DNA of 64,000 nucleotides from Epiperipatus broadwayi (lineage: Eukaryota; Onychophora; Udeonychophora; Euonychophora; Peripatidae): the NCBI GenBank assembly GCA_028023455.1, contig JAQFVV010006274.1, forward strand, positions 498,001 to 562,000, written 5' to 3'. A program made the position numbers and the translations under genes. A model generated the notes under the pieces. It did not search any database, had not been told where the DNA came from, and worked only from the letters and a program-made list of their open reading frames with translations. Position 1 is the first letter of the stretch, and each line of letters starts with the position of its first letter. Positions 1 to 12,743 of this stretch are shown here, piece after piece.

Positions 1-869
1 AAGATGATTGAGATGCTGGCTAGCTAAATTATATATTTACTGATTTTAGCAATCTATTTAATTTAAGTTCCCCCCAATTTATATATATGATAGGTATAGA
101 AATTAATACTAGTTGATTAGTCAATCATACTGGAAAAATACATATACAGGGTTAATCAACAAAATAAAACATATAATATGTATTCTGTATCAAGTGTTGC
201 AATTTAATCTATAAAGATAAATGTAGAGAATCTTACCTTACTATTTACATGGATAACCTGATGTGAAGCAGGTGGGTTAACCTAGATTTTATTTACAATA
301 AAAATAGAAAAATATCTAAATGAATAATCCCCCCATTTCTTCTTTGCTAATTCTGAAAAATGAGGCTTCTAGCATCAGAGTGTGAAAATACAACATAGAT
401 ATTAAAAATAAAAATAAAAAAATGAAACAAAAATTTACAATATTAACTTCTTGATTAAAATTGATTTTGGAACAAAGTTCATTAAAAATCATCCTAATAG
501 AAGTAGTAGTTGATAGTTAGGCATGTCACTCTCCAAAAGCAGTTTGACTCATCAAATCATTTTCCTAGGCAAGAATAGATGGGTACAATGGTGTCTCCTA
601 TAGTTGTGTATGGTAAACACTTTGATACTTAACTGATTCATCTTTAAATGTTCCAATGCTTGTTTACTTTGAACTGCAGGCATCCTCTTGTGTGTTTTAT
701 AATAAAGTAGAAAAATAAATAAATAGAGGTTTAATGCAACTGCTAGGAAATAACATGATGCACAATAGCATGTTTTGCTTTAGTCCATATTCATCTTAAA
801 GTACAATTCAATAATTATTTGTAATCATAAATTTATATTGGATAATATAGAAGCACTTTACGTATATAT
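1..869. other. AT-rich non-coding sequence, no gene seen
   Basis: No open frame of note, no recognisable exon and no RNA gene on either strand. If the UBR gene continues upstream of 12.6 kb, as its protein requires, this stretch is probably intron of that gene; that is inference. Confidence 0.5.
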
Positions 870-1096
870 TGTAACGATATATAAATATGTCGTTACATTA
901 ATTTAAAATAAAAACTTAAAAGTTCGCAAATAAAAGTAAAAAACTAAACACTAAAATTAAAATGTTTGTTAAACGTATATACATTCGCACAGATGCCAAA
1001 CTTTAAAAATATTTTTTTTGAAAAAAAAACAAATAAATAAGTATTTGAACGTACAAGATTTAAAAATAAAAACAGGTATTAATTAATTCTTGTAAT
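870..1096 (+). repeat. Left terminal inverted repeat of the 1.75-kb transposon
   Basis: Starts TGTAACG and runs to about GGTATTAATTAATT. It pairs base for base with the right end apart from scattered substitutions and small length changes in the A/T runs. High arm identity suggests fairly recent transposition. Confidence 0.8.
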
Positions 1097-2391
1097 CTGT
1101 AAATGGAAATGATTGTTTATAAATGGTTTGAAAAGCAAGCTAGCCTTGGGCTCTTGTATAATTAAAATGATGAGATGAAAATTGGATAAGAGAATAAAGA
1201 AAAATTAGTTTGACCAATGGAAGCACTAAGCCTTGGCTTGGACCCTAACGAAAGTGATGGATTAGTGACGTTTTGTTGATTGAATCCGTGTGGATAATAT
1301 AAAAAGGGAAATACAGTTTTTTCGGACAATTCCAGCGTTGTGTGTTTGAGAGATGCGGTAGGACGCACATACCAGACTCTATTTAAAAAAGAAAAATGAA
1401 AAGACTGTGATACCTTGAAACAACTATTGCCATCTCCAGAACATTATCTTCCAATGGAGCGTCACGGGAATTAAAAGCAGAATCCTGGACTTTTCTACCA
1501 TAAGCTATATGAAATGAACAATTATTAAAATCAATTAAGAACTTTCTTCAAGTTTTACAAATTGATAAACAAGCCAACTTAAATGTTAAAACGGACTCTT
1601 ATCTGACTTTTGTAAGTTTTTAAATCAAATTAATAATGTTTAATTTTATATGTTTTCCGATTGATAAACATCATTTCCATTTTTTTTTTTTTCTTATTGT
1701 AAAGATTATTTAAATGCATGAAATTTAAGTTGTTTATAGACGCTTGCATGGATTCGTTTGTGGTTAATTATGTTTTGGTTTTCATATTTGATCAAAATAT
1801 AGACATTCGATAAATAATGATACCGTACGGTATCTAAAATGTATTTATTCGGATGTCTTTTAAGTTATTGGTGACAACGCAAGTATCTTATGGAGAATAC
1901 TATTGGGTTACTTATAAATTTCCCTCTGCGATTGTCGGTATCAATAATTTTGTATTTTGATCGTTTATGTTTATTTTGAAATGTTTTTGACCGTGGAATC
2001 TATGTAATCGATCTATACCCAACATTTTTAAACAAATCTGTGCGAACGTATTTAAATGTTAAATTTAAGTCGGGCGTGAATGGCTATATAGTTTTGTAAA
2101 GTTATATTAAGGGAGGGTAATCTTAGGTTATTTGTTTCGTTGTTAAATTGGGTCAATGGATTGGATATATTGATGTAGTTAGTAGATGTAGTCGGAGATT
2201 CGCTACTGGCAGAATCGTTTATATTTACGCCGCACTCACCCATTTGCCTATGAAAGGAATTATAAGACGGAGAACGCAGTTCCTTTCTATGGAGTTTTTT
2301 TTTTATTGTTCTTCTCGTTAGATAGATGTAATATTCCTATCTGATGAGGGTCAATGCCGTCTCTTAATTCTTTTGGTGCTGTCGTATTCCG

Positions 2392-2618
2392 TATTACATT
2401 GAATTAATTAATACCTGTTTTTATTTTTAAATCTTGTACGTTCAAATACTTATTTATTTGTTTTTTTCAAAAAAAATATTTTTAAAGTTTGGCATCTGTG
2501 CGAAGGTATATAGGTTTAACAAACATTTTAATTTTAGCGTTTAGTTTTTTACTTTTATTTGCGAACTTTTAAGTTTTTATTTTAAATTAATGTAACGACA
2601 TATTTATATATTGTTACA
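2392..2618 (-). repeat. Right terminal inverted repeat of the 1.75-kb transposon
   Basis: Reverse complement of the left arm, ending TGTTACA. The right arm differs from the left by isolated changes, for example in the region reading GGCATCTGTGCG on this strand. Confidence 0.8.
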
Positions 2619-4225
2619 ATATATATGTATTAAAAGAATTATTTCATTTTTTTTTGCTTCCTATTTTCATCAGACTTCATTTTCGTTTTTCTTTTTGAAA
2701 AGATTTAAAATGTTAAAAATGACTCCAACTTACAAAACATGATTTAATTATCTCAAAATTTATAAATTATTCTTACTTTTTATTTTTCACTTTCTTTCTT
2801 CTGAATTTGGCAAAATTTAAGTTACAGTATTTGACTTTAAAAATTTCTATGATTCAAATAAAAGAAAAAACAAAACTTCATTTTAGCATTTGAAATTTTA
2901 ATTTAACTGCTGTATATTGTTATAGCTGGAATATTACTTAACGATTTGTAAAAAAGTTTCTGTTTTTATACAGTTCGTGCGTATATCTCCTGAAACGCTG
3001 AGATTTTTAACTGCCTGTTTAAATACATTTCATTTATTACAGATAAAAAATAAAAATAATAAAATCAGTTTTATTTTCACACACAGCCACCCAGCTTGAC
3101 CTCAGTCTATCCCTAAGTCATTTGACTAAGAATTAATATTCAATTTTAAATTTAAAAAAAAAAATATACATTACAGTTTATTAATCAAATAGTTTATATA
3201 TACATACACAATATTACTTTCTAAAATATTGGTCGTATTAAATTTATTATAAAATAATAATTTATTGGGCATTTCCTAATTCACTCTAAATAAATATATA
3301 TGTGTTGTACATGTATATATGTAATAATAATAAACAAATAATCTTCCCATTATTAATGCAAGTTCCAAATGGGTTGGGTTCAATAAGTAGGCCAATCTTG
3401 TTAAGAATATTTGCGTTGTAAGCTATCCTTTATAATAGCAATTTGGAAATGAAAATAATAAAGATAGAAGATAACGTAAAAGAGGTTTCACAAGGAAATA
3501 AAAATGAAACGGTTAAAGTAAGTGTTCGTTTCAAGCGTAGATTTAAAACAAAGAGAAAGAGCAGGAAGAAATATTCTCACTTTGAAGAAATACAGAGTTT
3601 TGCTAAGTATAAAGGTTTTCTAATTTACGAGGTAGAAAATAGGATGGAAGGGGAAAGAAATAAAGCGACAAATTATAAGCGAGGGGTAGACGAAAGGGGA
3701 AAGTTAATTTATATTATAGAGTTAGTAGAAAGAAAGAAAGAGCCGCTTGACTGAGCATAATTGACATTAATGGACAGAATGTTAAAGTAACGAAAAGAAA
3801 CAAAGGACTTGAAATGGACGATGAGTTGAATAGAACTTTGACATAGGTGATAAACCTGAAAAGAATTTCATTATTTAAAACTGCAATAAATTTAAAAAAA
3901 AAAAGGAAAAATGAGGAATTGTTTTTGTAAAATAATAACAATGGAGGCTTCCCAGAATAAAAGATTTCCTTGCACGCACATATTAAGAAGAAAAGTTTGT
4001 AAATAAATAGGTCACACAAATGGTTTAAAGTAATCAAGTTAAATAAATAAGTATAAATATCTGTAGAAAAGATAATAAAGTAGCGTAATAAAATATAAAA
4101 TAGGTTTTTTTTGAATACGCAAGTTAATAAAAGAAAGTTAAATAAAAATGTTAAAATAGTGTTTGTATTGGTTTAAAGGGTTGATATAAATAAATAATAT
4201 AAATGAAATGTAAATCTAAGTTTTT
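2619..4225. other. AT-rich non-coding sequence with one unconvincing 103-codon frame
   Basis: A frame at 3443-3754 (+) encodes a Lys/Glu/Arg-rich peptide with no domain, signal or family resemblance that I recognise. An A-rich strand easily gives such a peptide by chance, and there is no sign of a transcription unit around it. Nothing else was found. Confidence 0.4.
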
Positions 4226-4398
4226 AAACAAGGCAAAACTCTATATACAGTAGTGCCACCCTATGCCAACCAGAGTAATCAATGGATGCCAGAAGGCTTG
4301 TGCATAAAATCCCTATCTAATGCCTTCTGGGATCCATTGATTACTCTGGTTGGCACAGGATGGCACTACTGTATGGAGAGTTTTGCCTTGTTTAAAAA
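4226..4398. repeat. Short palindrome, internally deleted member of the hammerhead foldback family
   Basis: Left and right halves are reverse complements: the left carries GGCAAAACTC, CAGTAGTGCCA and AGAGTAATCAATGGATGCC, and the right carries the complements in reverse order. The same blocks flank the larger palindrome at 34.65-34.95 kb and, diverged, the repeats at 57.9-58.7 kb. Here the centre that would hold the CTGACGA...GAAAC ribozyme core is missing and the halves meet near 4300-4320. The sequence after the right arm (ATCATGTGATGTTTAGTGG) matches the tail that follows the arms of the other copies. Confidence 0.8.
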
Positions 4399-4480
4399 CA
4401 ATTATGTGCTAGTATATGAGATGGTGATCATGTGATGTTTAGTGGTTTAAATCTAAGTTTAAGTTAGAAGTGTATAAGAG

Positions 4481-4552
4481 ATTGTAATTAATTGAAAGAA
4501 GGGTAGCAAGCATAAAATTGTAATTAATTGAAAGAAGGGTAGCAAGCATAGA
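4481..4552. repeat. Two tandem copies of a 36-bp unit
   Basis: The block starting ATTGTAATTAATTGAAAGAA repeats after exactly 36 bp with one visible difference near its end. It lies ~80 bp beyond the 4.3-kb palindrome. A simple local duplication. Confidence 0.85.
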
Positions 4553-7500
4553 ATTAAGTTTTAGGAAAAGTTAAAGCTGTTGGCTGGATGAAATTAGTAC
4601 CCGTAACGGACTGTCAGGGATCACTTCTTTGGGGAGAGTCCCCATTTCCCCTAAATATGTGCACTGGGAACAACCAGAGTAAGCCGCGAATCATTTCTTT
4701 GGGGGAGAGTCCCCATATTTCATATTATTCCCAAAGCGTAAGTCGAATTGGACAGTAGAGGAATCCTGCCATTCGCAACGATCTTTTCTTTTCACAAAGT
4801 TCTGTAGAAACCGGCAAATCAAGCTTTGTGTCAAGTACGAGTAAGTCGTTATAAGCTAGCAACTCTGCATTCGCGTCATTTAAAATGCCTGTATCACAAA
4901 AATAGTGTTGTTCCAGAGGTCATCATTCAGTACAAAATCATTGTAAGCAATGTCGTCGGCCTAGAGGGAAGAAAAGTATAACCAAAAAAGACTGCCCTTA
5001 GCATGTATAGTTTCAGATATAAAGTAAGTAAATTTTGAAAAATAAAAATTAATGTAAACAAGTTCGGATTTAAATAAGGGAGTTATCAGAGATAAAATGG
5101 ACAAATTGACACATTTTACTCTTGTCGGGGGAGCGGTGTAATGTACTGCAAAGCAAGGTACATGTGGAAATGGTTCATTTACAATTATCAAAAAATAAAT
5201 ATTTTCATAAATAACGCAAGAAGTTTTAAAAGTGATAATAAATGATAAAATCACTGTCAGTAAATGATTGAAATAAAAACATCTCATTTAAAGAGATAGT
5301 TAAAAGTTTAATAAAAGGAAGTTTAATATAAAAGTTTAGAGTTTTAAAAAATAAAAAAGAAGAAAATACTGTTAGTCTGGGGGAAAATGTAACCCTGTGT
5401 CATTCGTAAAGTTTTATGAATTAATTTAAAAGTAATTCGGGGGAGAGAATTTAACTATAACAGTTTAAAAAATAAATCTTTTACATAAAATTAAAAATAT
5501 CTCTTTTCATTTAATTTAAAGAAAAAAAAAAGGTCTCTTTCCGTTATTTAAAAGAAATAAAATATATGTCCATAAATAGCGAGATTGTAAACATAAAGGA
5601 ATAGTAAAATGTGTGCATGTTAATAAAATGGAATATGAAAGTTGAATATTAAAAAAATAATAAATGAAAGTATAATAGTTAAAAATGTCTCAAAAATATT
5701 GCAAATATTCAGAAGCTACATAAAAGAAATGAATTAGTAGTGGCTACTAATTAAAGAATCCATAAACAACAGGAATTAGCTATGGAAACTAATTAAAAAC
5801 AGGATTAATCAATTAATCAAAATCTTATCAAAAATGTAATCAAAAGCAATGGACAATAGCTGGCGAGTGTAGAAACCAATTAAAAAAATGACAACAGGTC
5901 TTCACATAAATAGTCAGTTTTTCATCATTCAATCAGTTGAGTTTTTACAATGAGTTTTGCTTTGTATAGCTCGATCTAGCCTTAGGTATTGTTGATGGCT
6001 ATGCTATCAATTGTATTGTCTCCTCTGCTTGAAGGGCCAGTCCATTCCCATAGTATTAAAGTAAATGTTAAACTTATTAAAGTTTAGATTCCAAAAATTA
6101 TTATAAAAGGTATTTAAACCCAATTAAACAGCATATTCGGGGGACCCAGTTCAATATATATGTAAAAATGAATTTACTTACTTGTTAATATAAATTTAAG
6201 AAATCAAAATAAAATAAATACTTATTATGATATAAACTTTTTGAATTCCTAATATAATTGCCGTATCTGAAATTAATTTATAATCAATAAATAATAATAA
6301 AAAAAATGAATATTTTAAGTTAAAATAATAATTATTATGCTGCAAGATATAAATTCAAACTTAGGAAGACATAACTCTTACATTAAAGTCTGTAAATAAA
6401 TCGCTACTTAACTTAAAAAATATACTAATATTTCTATCAATAAATCCTATACATTTTAAATGAAGAGAAAAAAAAAATATATATATATATAGCAATAATA
6501 AGGATATAAGTAAATGATCTGAGTAATAGTTTTTAAATACAGCATTTCAAAAATAGTACCATAGTTGTAGTCTTTATTTTTCTAAAATCGCAATCCGATA
6601 TTTTGTTATTTCAGAGAATGTAGAAATATTACGAAAAGCTATAAGATTTGAAGTACATTTTGTTAATTCTAATATTTTCCAAATATTCAAATCATCTTTT
6701 TATTCATTAGATATTTGAGCTATATAAGGTTGTAAGTATGCAAACACTAATTTATATATACAACCATACAATGTAGATATCCTTTCATTTAGCAAGTAAT
6801 CAATTCATAAAACATTGCAAGTAAACAGACACTAATTTCATCCATCATGACGCTATAGAAATTGAATCAATTTTTATCCCATGTATAAATAATACATCAA
6901 GTTTATAAAATTATATCAGTAGATGATCATAATTTTTATGTACAATTTGGGTGGTTAGCTTTTAGACTTTATCATTGAAAAGAAGGTAATACCCGTTTTT
7001 ACATCAAAGAAACATTTTGATAGTTTTTTAAAACTCTTAATTAATTTTCGTATTTTAATAAAATGTCACATTTGACTCATTCAACAATCCTGTCTGGTCA
7101 ACGGATGATCATTATTGCTTTCAACTCATTGTTTTTATCCATTTTTCAATCATATACTTCTAGAAAGAAATACTGAAAAAAACCTAAGAAGGAATTTAGA
7201 TTCACTTCTATTGAAACCAAAGTAGAGAGAGAGCATTTAATCTTCTTAGCCATTACATAAATAAAAATTTTATTACATAAAGTAATGACAAATAAAACAA
7301 AATTTTTCACAATTATTATATATAACAGACATTTACATTTTTAAGATGCAAATAACACCCTTTCACTTAAAAATAAATTAAATAATTAAGACTATTTTTT
7401 CATAGTACAACGGTAATAAACTTTTTACACATATCTTTCAAATATAATGTTATACAAATAAAACAACAAATATACTAAAGACATTAAACATTTAGGTATA

Positions 7501-9585
7501 CTATTTGTAATCTACTATGGTGAATGGAGTAACGAAAATATATAATAAATAAAGAATAATAATTTTATCTAAACTATAATTTTATTATTCACATATCCAT
7601 TTTAAAATGAATAAAGTCAATTCATAATCTTATATAGTACAATTAATATAATAATAAACAATTTTTTATATCAATATTATTATTGTCATAGCAACACAGT
7701 TCAATGCTTCATAGGTTAAGATATCCATCATCAAAATTAAATAAGAAAGAAAAAAAAATTATGACTGACATTTTACCACATACTGAAACTCATCTCAAAC
7801 TTCAGTAGATACAATATATTGTAATGGGTTACCCCACTTGTCCATCTGTACCTGGTTGGATTTACGCTGTGTAAAATTTTTTTAAAATTATATTTATTAC
7901 TAATGAGATTTATTCATAAACGAAACCTTTAGTTAACTGAGATAGACTTATAGTAGCCATAAACCTGGAGGCAAGTTACATCAAAACTTCATCTCCCAAA
8001 AAGAAACAAAAAAATAAAAATAAACAGGAACATAATGATATATATGTATATAGATACTCGGCCTTAATTTCTCATAATTACCAATTAATATTTCCTTTAG
8101 TAATATATTTATGGACATCGGCCTTTTCCGATTCCAATCGCCAATCCTACACTTATATAAGAATTATACTGAAAGGGTTAAGGAGAGTCATGATAACATA
8201 TTAATGAATGCTTGACCACTAGCTAGCTCATTCAGGACGGGTTGTACTTAGACTAACAAAGACATGTTGATTTGAGGTAGTTTGCATTAAATTATTGAGC
8301 AAATAAAAGCATAAATACATTTGACAGACAAAAAATTGTTATTTACTACAAAGATTAAATATTTTACGTTTAATATTATTTGTATGGCTTAATATAAAGA
8401 AATTACAGATTATAAATATAAGACTGAGAATGCACCTGATTATAAATTTGAAATAACAGACATATTACCTTTGGGTCCCTGGGGAAATTAGATTGTTCAT
8501 ATTCACAAAGAAATCAAGTTTAAGAAATACTATGACCACATAAATTGTTCAGAAAGAATGTCTTTGCTTTTTAAAATTTCCAATGGAATAATGATGAATC
8601 AGAATACTTGCTGAGATGCAGGTGGAAGGACACCGATTTTCAGCTTTAAATAGTTACAGGATCATATAGCAGCCTTTTGCTTTCTTCATGGAGTGGTGGG
8701 ATAAAAGCCTAGCACGTTTAGAACTTTACCCCAACATATTCATGTTAGCTGGCAAATATATATTTTAGTCAATATCATCAGTTAAAAATCTCCAAGATCA
8801 ATTAATATACAGCAGTCAAAATATCAGCATAAAAAACTAAATACTATTGATTTATCTATTTATACCTTTTATTTTTCTATAAAGTTTTATCCTCCTCAAG
8901 CAATAGTTATCACAACTCCTTAAAGTGTTCAATATTTTAAATCTTATCCTGTGTGATTTCAGGCCCGACTTTGTTTGTCTTCTTAGTTTTTTTTTTTTTT
9001 TTACAAAGAAAACGTAATAAGTTTTTTCCTTTTTTTTTTATCTTAAAAAGTTTCGTTAGAAACCTTTAAAAATAATTTTAAACAATACCTACGGTAAAAG
9101 CATTCTGTGGATAATATTTGTTTTATTTCTTGTCATTTACATATTTGATTTTTTTAAATAAAATAAAATTATACACACAGTAAAAAGAAAAAATACATTA
9201 TACGCTTTTTTTCTCTCAGAAGATTTTTTTTGTACATTTGATTGTATAATAACATATATACACATACTCCATTAAAACAAATGAGCAGACCCCCCCCCCC
9301 CAACCAGTTTTAGCTACTTTATTCAATCATTTTGACTTGATTAAATATATACATTTGATTACTACATCTGCCTATATGTGGCTATCAGAATCCCTCCAAC
9401 TTGTAACAGAGTTCAAACCCAGGTCCTGTTACAATATTTAACAAATATATATCTTAGTAACCGTATGAGATACCAAATATAGTTGGAGTATCACAAACCC
9501 GCATTGCAGTCTTTGTGGGTTAAGATAAATTATAGAAAAGACCATAGTATGTGATTTGCCATTATATTTAAATTTGTAGTTTATA
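4553..9585. other. Non-coding sequence; two related G/C hairpin blocks near the start
   Basis: Near 4619-4652 and 4688-4721 two related blocks share CTTTGGGG(G)AGAGTCCCC, each able to form a GGGG-AGAGT-CCCC hairpin. The stretch 4600-5000 is richer in G+C than its surroundings. At 5389 a run GGGGGAAAATGTAACCC looks like the junction between a retrotransposon body and an LTR, but no matching second LTR could be found. The remainder is AT-rich without recognisable exons or repeats. Confidence 0.4.
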
Positions 9586-9589
9586 AGAA

Positions 9590-10560
9590 AAGCATTTGAT
9601 TTTATAAGTATTTCCACTGTGATTAAAGCTGTGGACTATCAAGAAATAGACCTGGTTTATTGTCATTTTCAGAATATTTATCAAGATGTAACAGCAGTGA
9701 TAAGATTACATGGTAACATAAGAAAGATTACCATTAATAAGAGTGTATGACATGGTGATTTCATATTTCCAAAAATTTTTACAGCAGTTTTTAAAAAGTA
9801 TAGATTAAAATTTGGAAGCTAAGAAAAAAAAATATATATGAAGATTATTTAAATTATCTTAGTTTTGAAGATGATTTGGTTGCTTTTGCAAATCATGTTT
9901 CAGAACTTCAAAAAATATTGCATAAATTATCAGAAAAAGGTGGGGTTAAAGATAAATGCTAAAAAAGACTAAAGTAATGTTCATTGAATTTTCTAACAAA
10001 AAGAAAAATAAACATTGATTATCATATATCTCTTGGCCAGATTATTAATACAGATAGAAACACAATGGATGGAATCAATGATAAAATTAAACTTAGATTA
10101 AATGCTTTTGGGAGAAAAACTGGATATTAAATGAAATATATTTGAATACCTGAAGAGGAAGGTTTATAATATATATGTTTGTCAGTTCTTATTTATGGAT
10201 CTGAGATGTAGACATTCAACAGAAGACCAGTAGGATTTTTGTTACACTCAATGAAGTGTGGAGATATATATGTTTGGAATAACATGAAGGGATCAAAAAT
10301 TAATTATATGGCTTAGAGAGCAGACAAGTATCAAGTAAATAAAATATAATAGACATCAGTGAAAGAATTAAGAGAGTGAAATGAAACTAAGCTGGACATA
10401 TTATTAAAAAAGTGGTAAAAGATGATCATTTGATGCTTTAAAGTGAATTGCAAGCTATTGCAAAAGATTCAGAAAAAGAGACATCTTATATAAAATGGAT
10501 GGTTAAAATAAAGTTTGATGGTTTGATATGGAGAAGAGAGATTATGGATTGGTGAAATTA
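9590..10560 (+). pseudogene. RTE-clade LINE reverse transcriptase remnant, copy 1
   Basis: Conceptual reading across several frameshifts and stops gives blocks typical of RTE-type non-LTR retrotransposon ORF2: ...VTAVIRLHGN..., a degraded polymerase box FEDDLVAFAN (about 9860-9890, where RTE has FADDIVLFAN), HVSELQKIL..LSEKG, then LGQIINTDRNTMDGIND.IK and LIYGSEM near the 3' end. These are known RTE features: the DD catalytic pair, the SELQ helix, and the LG..I..DG block of the post-RT region. The N-terminal endonuclease and early RT blocks are absent. Many stops show that it is dead and old. Same strand as the host gene and ~0.8 kb from a second copy. Confidence 0.75.
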
Positions 10561-11394
10561 CATTAAATTTAAAATACATAGCATGACTTTTAAGTACATT
10601 TTATCTTTTAATCTTTTATTTTTTTTCAAATCAAAAAGGCAATCAGTTCTAGATATTTTGTTTTAAGAATTTTTAAAAGTTAGACAAAAAATTAAAATAA
10701 AAAAAAGTCATTATCATTCATTTACATTTTGCTGCTTATTTTATATAACTTTGCTTTGTATTATTGACTTTATATAATTTATAAGTAATCTCAGATATAC
10801 ATATGAGAATTTTAAAATTTAAAACATTTAGATTGCTTGGTTTGTAGTTTTTCACACGTAATTGTTATCATCTTTATGAAATTTGTTAACACTTTTTTAC
10901 TTTTCATCATTTGTAAATTCTTATAGTTAAGCACATATAAAATGAATAAAAACAGATAGAAATCCTGCTTTCTGCTAGAATTTATGAATACTCCCTATCT
11001 CAATAAATTATAACTTAATATTTACTCTGTTTAATCTTATTAAAAAATGAATCAAAGATTTATTGAAAGCAGAATTTGAGGTATTGGATTGATATAATAA
11101 TATAAAAGATAAGAAAAGATTGTAATAGAAGAATACTGAAAAACGAAAATTATGATAAGTTTTTAAAACAAACTATACAAAAGTATTGAATTAGTTCATA
11201 ATTTTCAACATGTAATTAGAACTTTAAATAATTGGTTAAGAAGTTGATTTGGATTCAAAATCTTAAGCTGAAATGAATTTCAGGTTCTTGAATGATAAAA
11301 TGGAATTAAAAGTAGTTGCCGGATGCATAACTGCATTACTTCTAATTTTGAATCTCAAAGTCTCGTTAATAAAGGCAAAAACCGGGAACAGGTT
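10561..11394. other. AT-rich spacer between two LINE remnants
   Basis: Nothing recognisable on either strand. It may contain 3' UTR of the first LINE copy, but no poly(A) boundary or target duplication is clear. Confidence 0.4.
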
Positions 11395-12170
11395 TGAGAT
11401 GGAGATTTAATATGCAGTGATGTTTCAGAACTTCTGGAAATGTTGCAAGAATTGTCAAATGAAAGTAAAAAAATATGACTAAAGATAAATGTTAAAAATC
11501 TAATGTTTAATGGATTTTCTCAAAAGAAAAAAAATAAAGATTAATAATGATGAGTTAGAAGAAGTTAACAACTACAAATACCTTGGTCATATTACTACTA
11601 CAGATGAAAACCCAATGGATGAAATAATCATAGAATTCAATTTGTGTGGATTGCTTTTGGTAGAAATAACTTCCTATTAAAAGAAATATGCCTTTGTTGT
11701 TTGAATAGGAAGGTTTTTTTTAATAAATGTGTTTCAACATTTATTATTTATAGATGTAAGACTTGGATGATTATCAGAAGAGCAATACAAAGACTTCAGA
11801 CCACTCAACGAAATATGGAGAGATGTATGTTAGAAATAACATGAAGAGACTGAAAACAAAATACATGGGTTAGAGAACAAACAGGTATTATTGACACTGT
11901 TGAAAAAATTGTGAGACGGAAATGGAGATGGGCGATGAGCAGTTGAAATATTAAATAGGATTCCAAGAGATTGTAAAAGTTCTAGAAAGAGATCACCTGT
12001 GGAATGGATGCATAAAATAAGGAAGTGTTCTGGGTTCATGTGGATAACAGAGACTAGAGATTGGAGATACTGGATTAAACTTAGACCTTCATCCTGCAGT
12101 GAATCGATAATGGTTGAAGATGAATAATGATCTGATAATCCAGTTACAGTAGATGGCATTAGAATAAGGA
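11395..12170 (+). pseudogene. RTE-clade LINE 3' end remnant, copy 2
   Basis: Blocks in mixed frames read GDVSELLEMLQELSNES, LKIN, then NNYKYLGHITTTDENPMDEI, then QYKDFRPLNEIWRDVC, then KIHGLENKQV, and finally SPVEWMHKIRK and a Trp-rich tail. This is the post-polymerase part of an RTE ORF2, including the C-terminal segment that reads TQR.MERCMLGIS in intact members; a short frame at 11644-11844 preserves QTTQRNMERCMLEIT. Upstream RT motifs are missing, and frameshifts plus stops make it non-functional. It overlaps copy 1 in content and is a separate insertion of the same clade. Confidence 0.78.
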
Positions 12171-12664
12171 GCTGCTCTTATTTCATTATAAACATCTTTT
12201 GTAACTTTAAAAACAAGTTATTTTTAAATAGTGATATGATATTACAATGTATTTGTGTACTAAAACTTTACATTTTTCTTTTTATGAGAACTACATTTTT
12301 AAAATGAACGTATTGTAAAGATATTAAATTTAGCACTGAGCATCTGTAAAATATAAAGAACTTATAAATAGATTAGTGATAAATAAATTCTGTTTGGATA
12401 TTGATTTTTTTTTATTACTTATTGAAAATAGTTATAATTTTATTATTTAAAAAAAATTTATGAATAAAAATATGAAATAATTTTTTAATGAGATATTTTT
12501 ATATGATTTTACTCTTTTTTTTTTTTAAACTATTATATTTGTTAAAAAAAAAAAAAAAAAACTTGTTATAGCTGTATTTTGAATAAAAGTTACTTTAATA
12601 CAGTTTTAAAATAATTAATAAAAATACTTTTCTATAATAATAGTATAAATATATATTTTTATAG
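12171..12664. other. Intron sequence upstream of the first visible UBR exon
   Basis: Very T/A-rich, ending in the pyrimidine-type acceptor TATATTTTTATAG at 12664. No further exon recognised. Confidence 0.5.
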
Positions 12665-12743
12665 AGGCTGGTAAATTAGCATTCGAACGTGATCAAAATA
12701 ATAACCAATTTCGACGTGCTCAATATATGCTTTTTGATTTAAA
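12665..12743 (+). CDS. UBR1/UBR2: UBR1/UBR2-type N-recognin E3 ubiquitin ligase, internal exon (first in window)
   Basis: Encodes AGKLAFERDQNNNQFRRAQ then YMLFDLK; the last Lys codon is split AA|G across the intron. Acceptor TTTTTATAG, donor GTAAGA. Read together with the next five exons, the protein aligns with the middle of animal UBR1/UBR2, where the block ending in DLKYI precedes a conserved Trp-rich segment. UBR1/2 proteins (about 1,750 residues) bind destabilising N-terminal residues through an N-terminal UBR box and ubiquitinate the substrate with an E2 bound at a C-terminal RING. This exon lies between them in the helical scaffold. The preceding AG at 12665-12666 could serve instead, changing only the first two bases. 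Upstream exons were not found in the window. Confidence 0.85.

Larger units (their letters stand above)
870..2618. mobile_element. Non-autonomous DNA transposon with ~225-bp terminal inverted repeats
   Basis: The two ends are near-perfect reverse complements over about 225 bp (870 to about 1096 against about 2392 to 2618). The outermost bases are TGTAACG on the left and, on the right, TGTTACA. The left flank ends in ATATAT and the right flank begins with ATATAT, so a 6-bp (or imperfect 8-bp) target duplication is possible but cannot be told from local AT repeats. The first 28 bases of each end form a small hairpin themselves (TGTAACGA ... TCGTTACA). The ~1.3-kb interior has only two minus-strand frames of 60-70 codons (1162-1368, 2052-2243) with no transposase motif that I can see, so the copy is probably mobilised in trans. 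The superfamily is unclear. Confidence 0.8.

Noticed and set aside
5340-5460. LTR junction at GGGGGAAAATGTAACCC
   Set aside because: Suggestive of a Gypsy-type boundary, but no partner LTR or integrase region can be seen upstream.
9400-9440. Small palindrome TGTAACAG ... CTGTTACA with a B-box-like GTTCAAACCC
   Set aside because: Too short; no A box or tRNA fold, and the palindrome has an imperfect centre.
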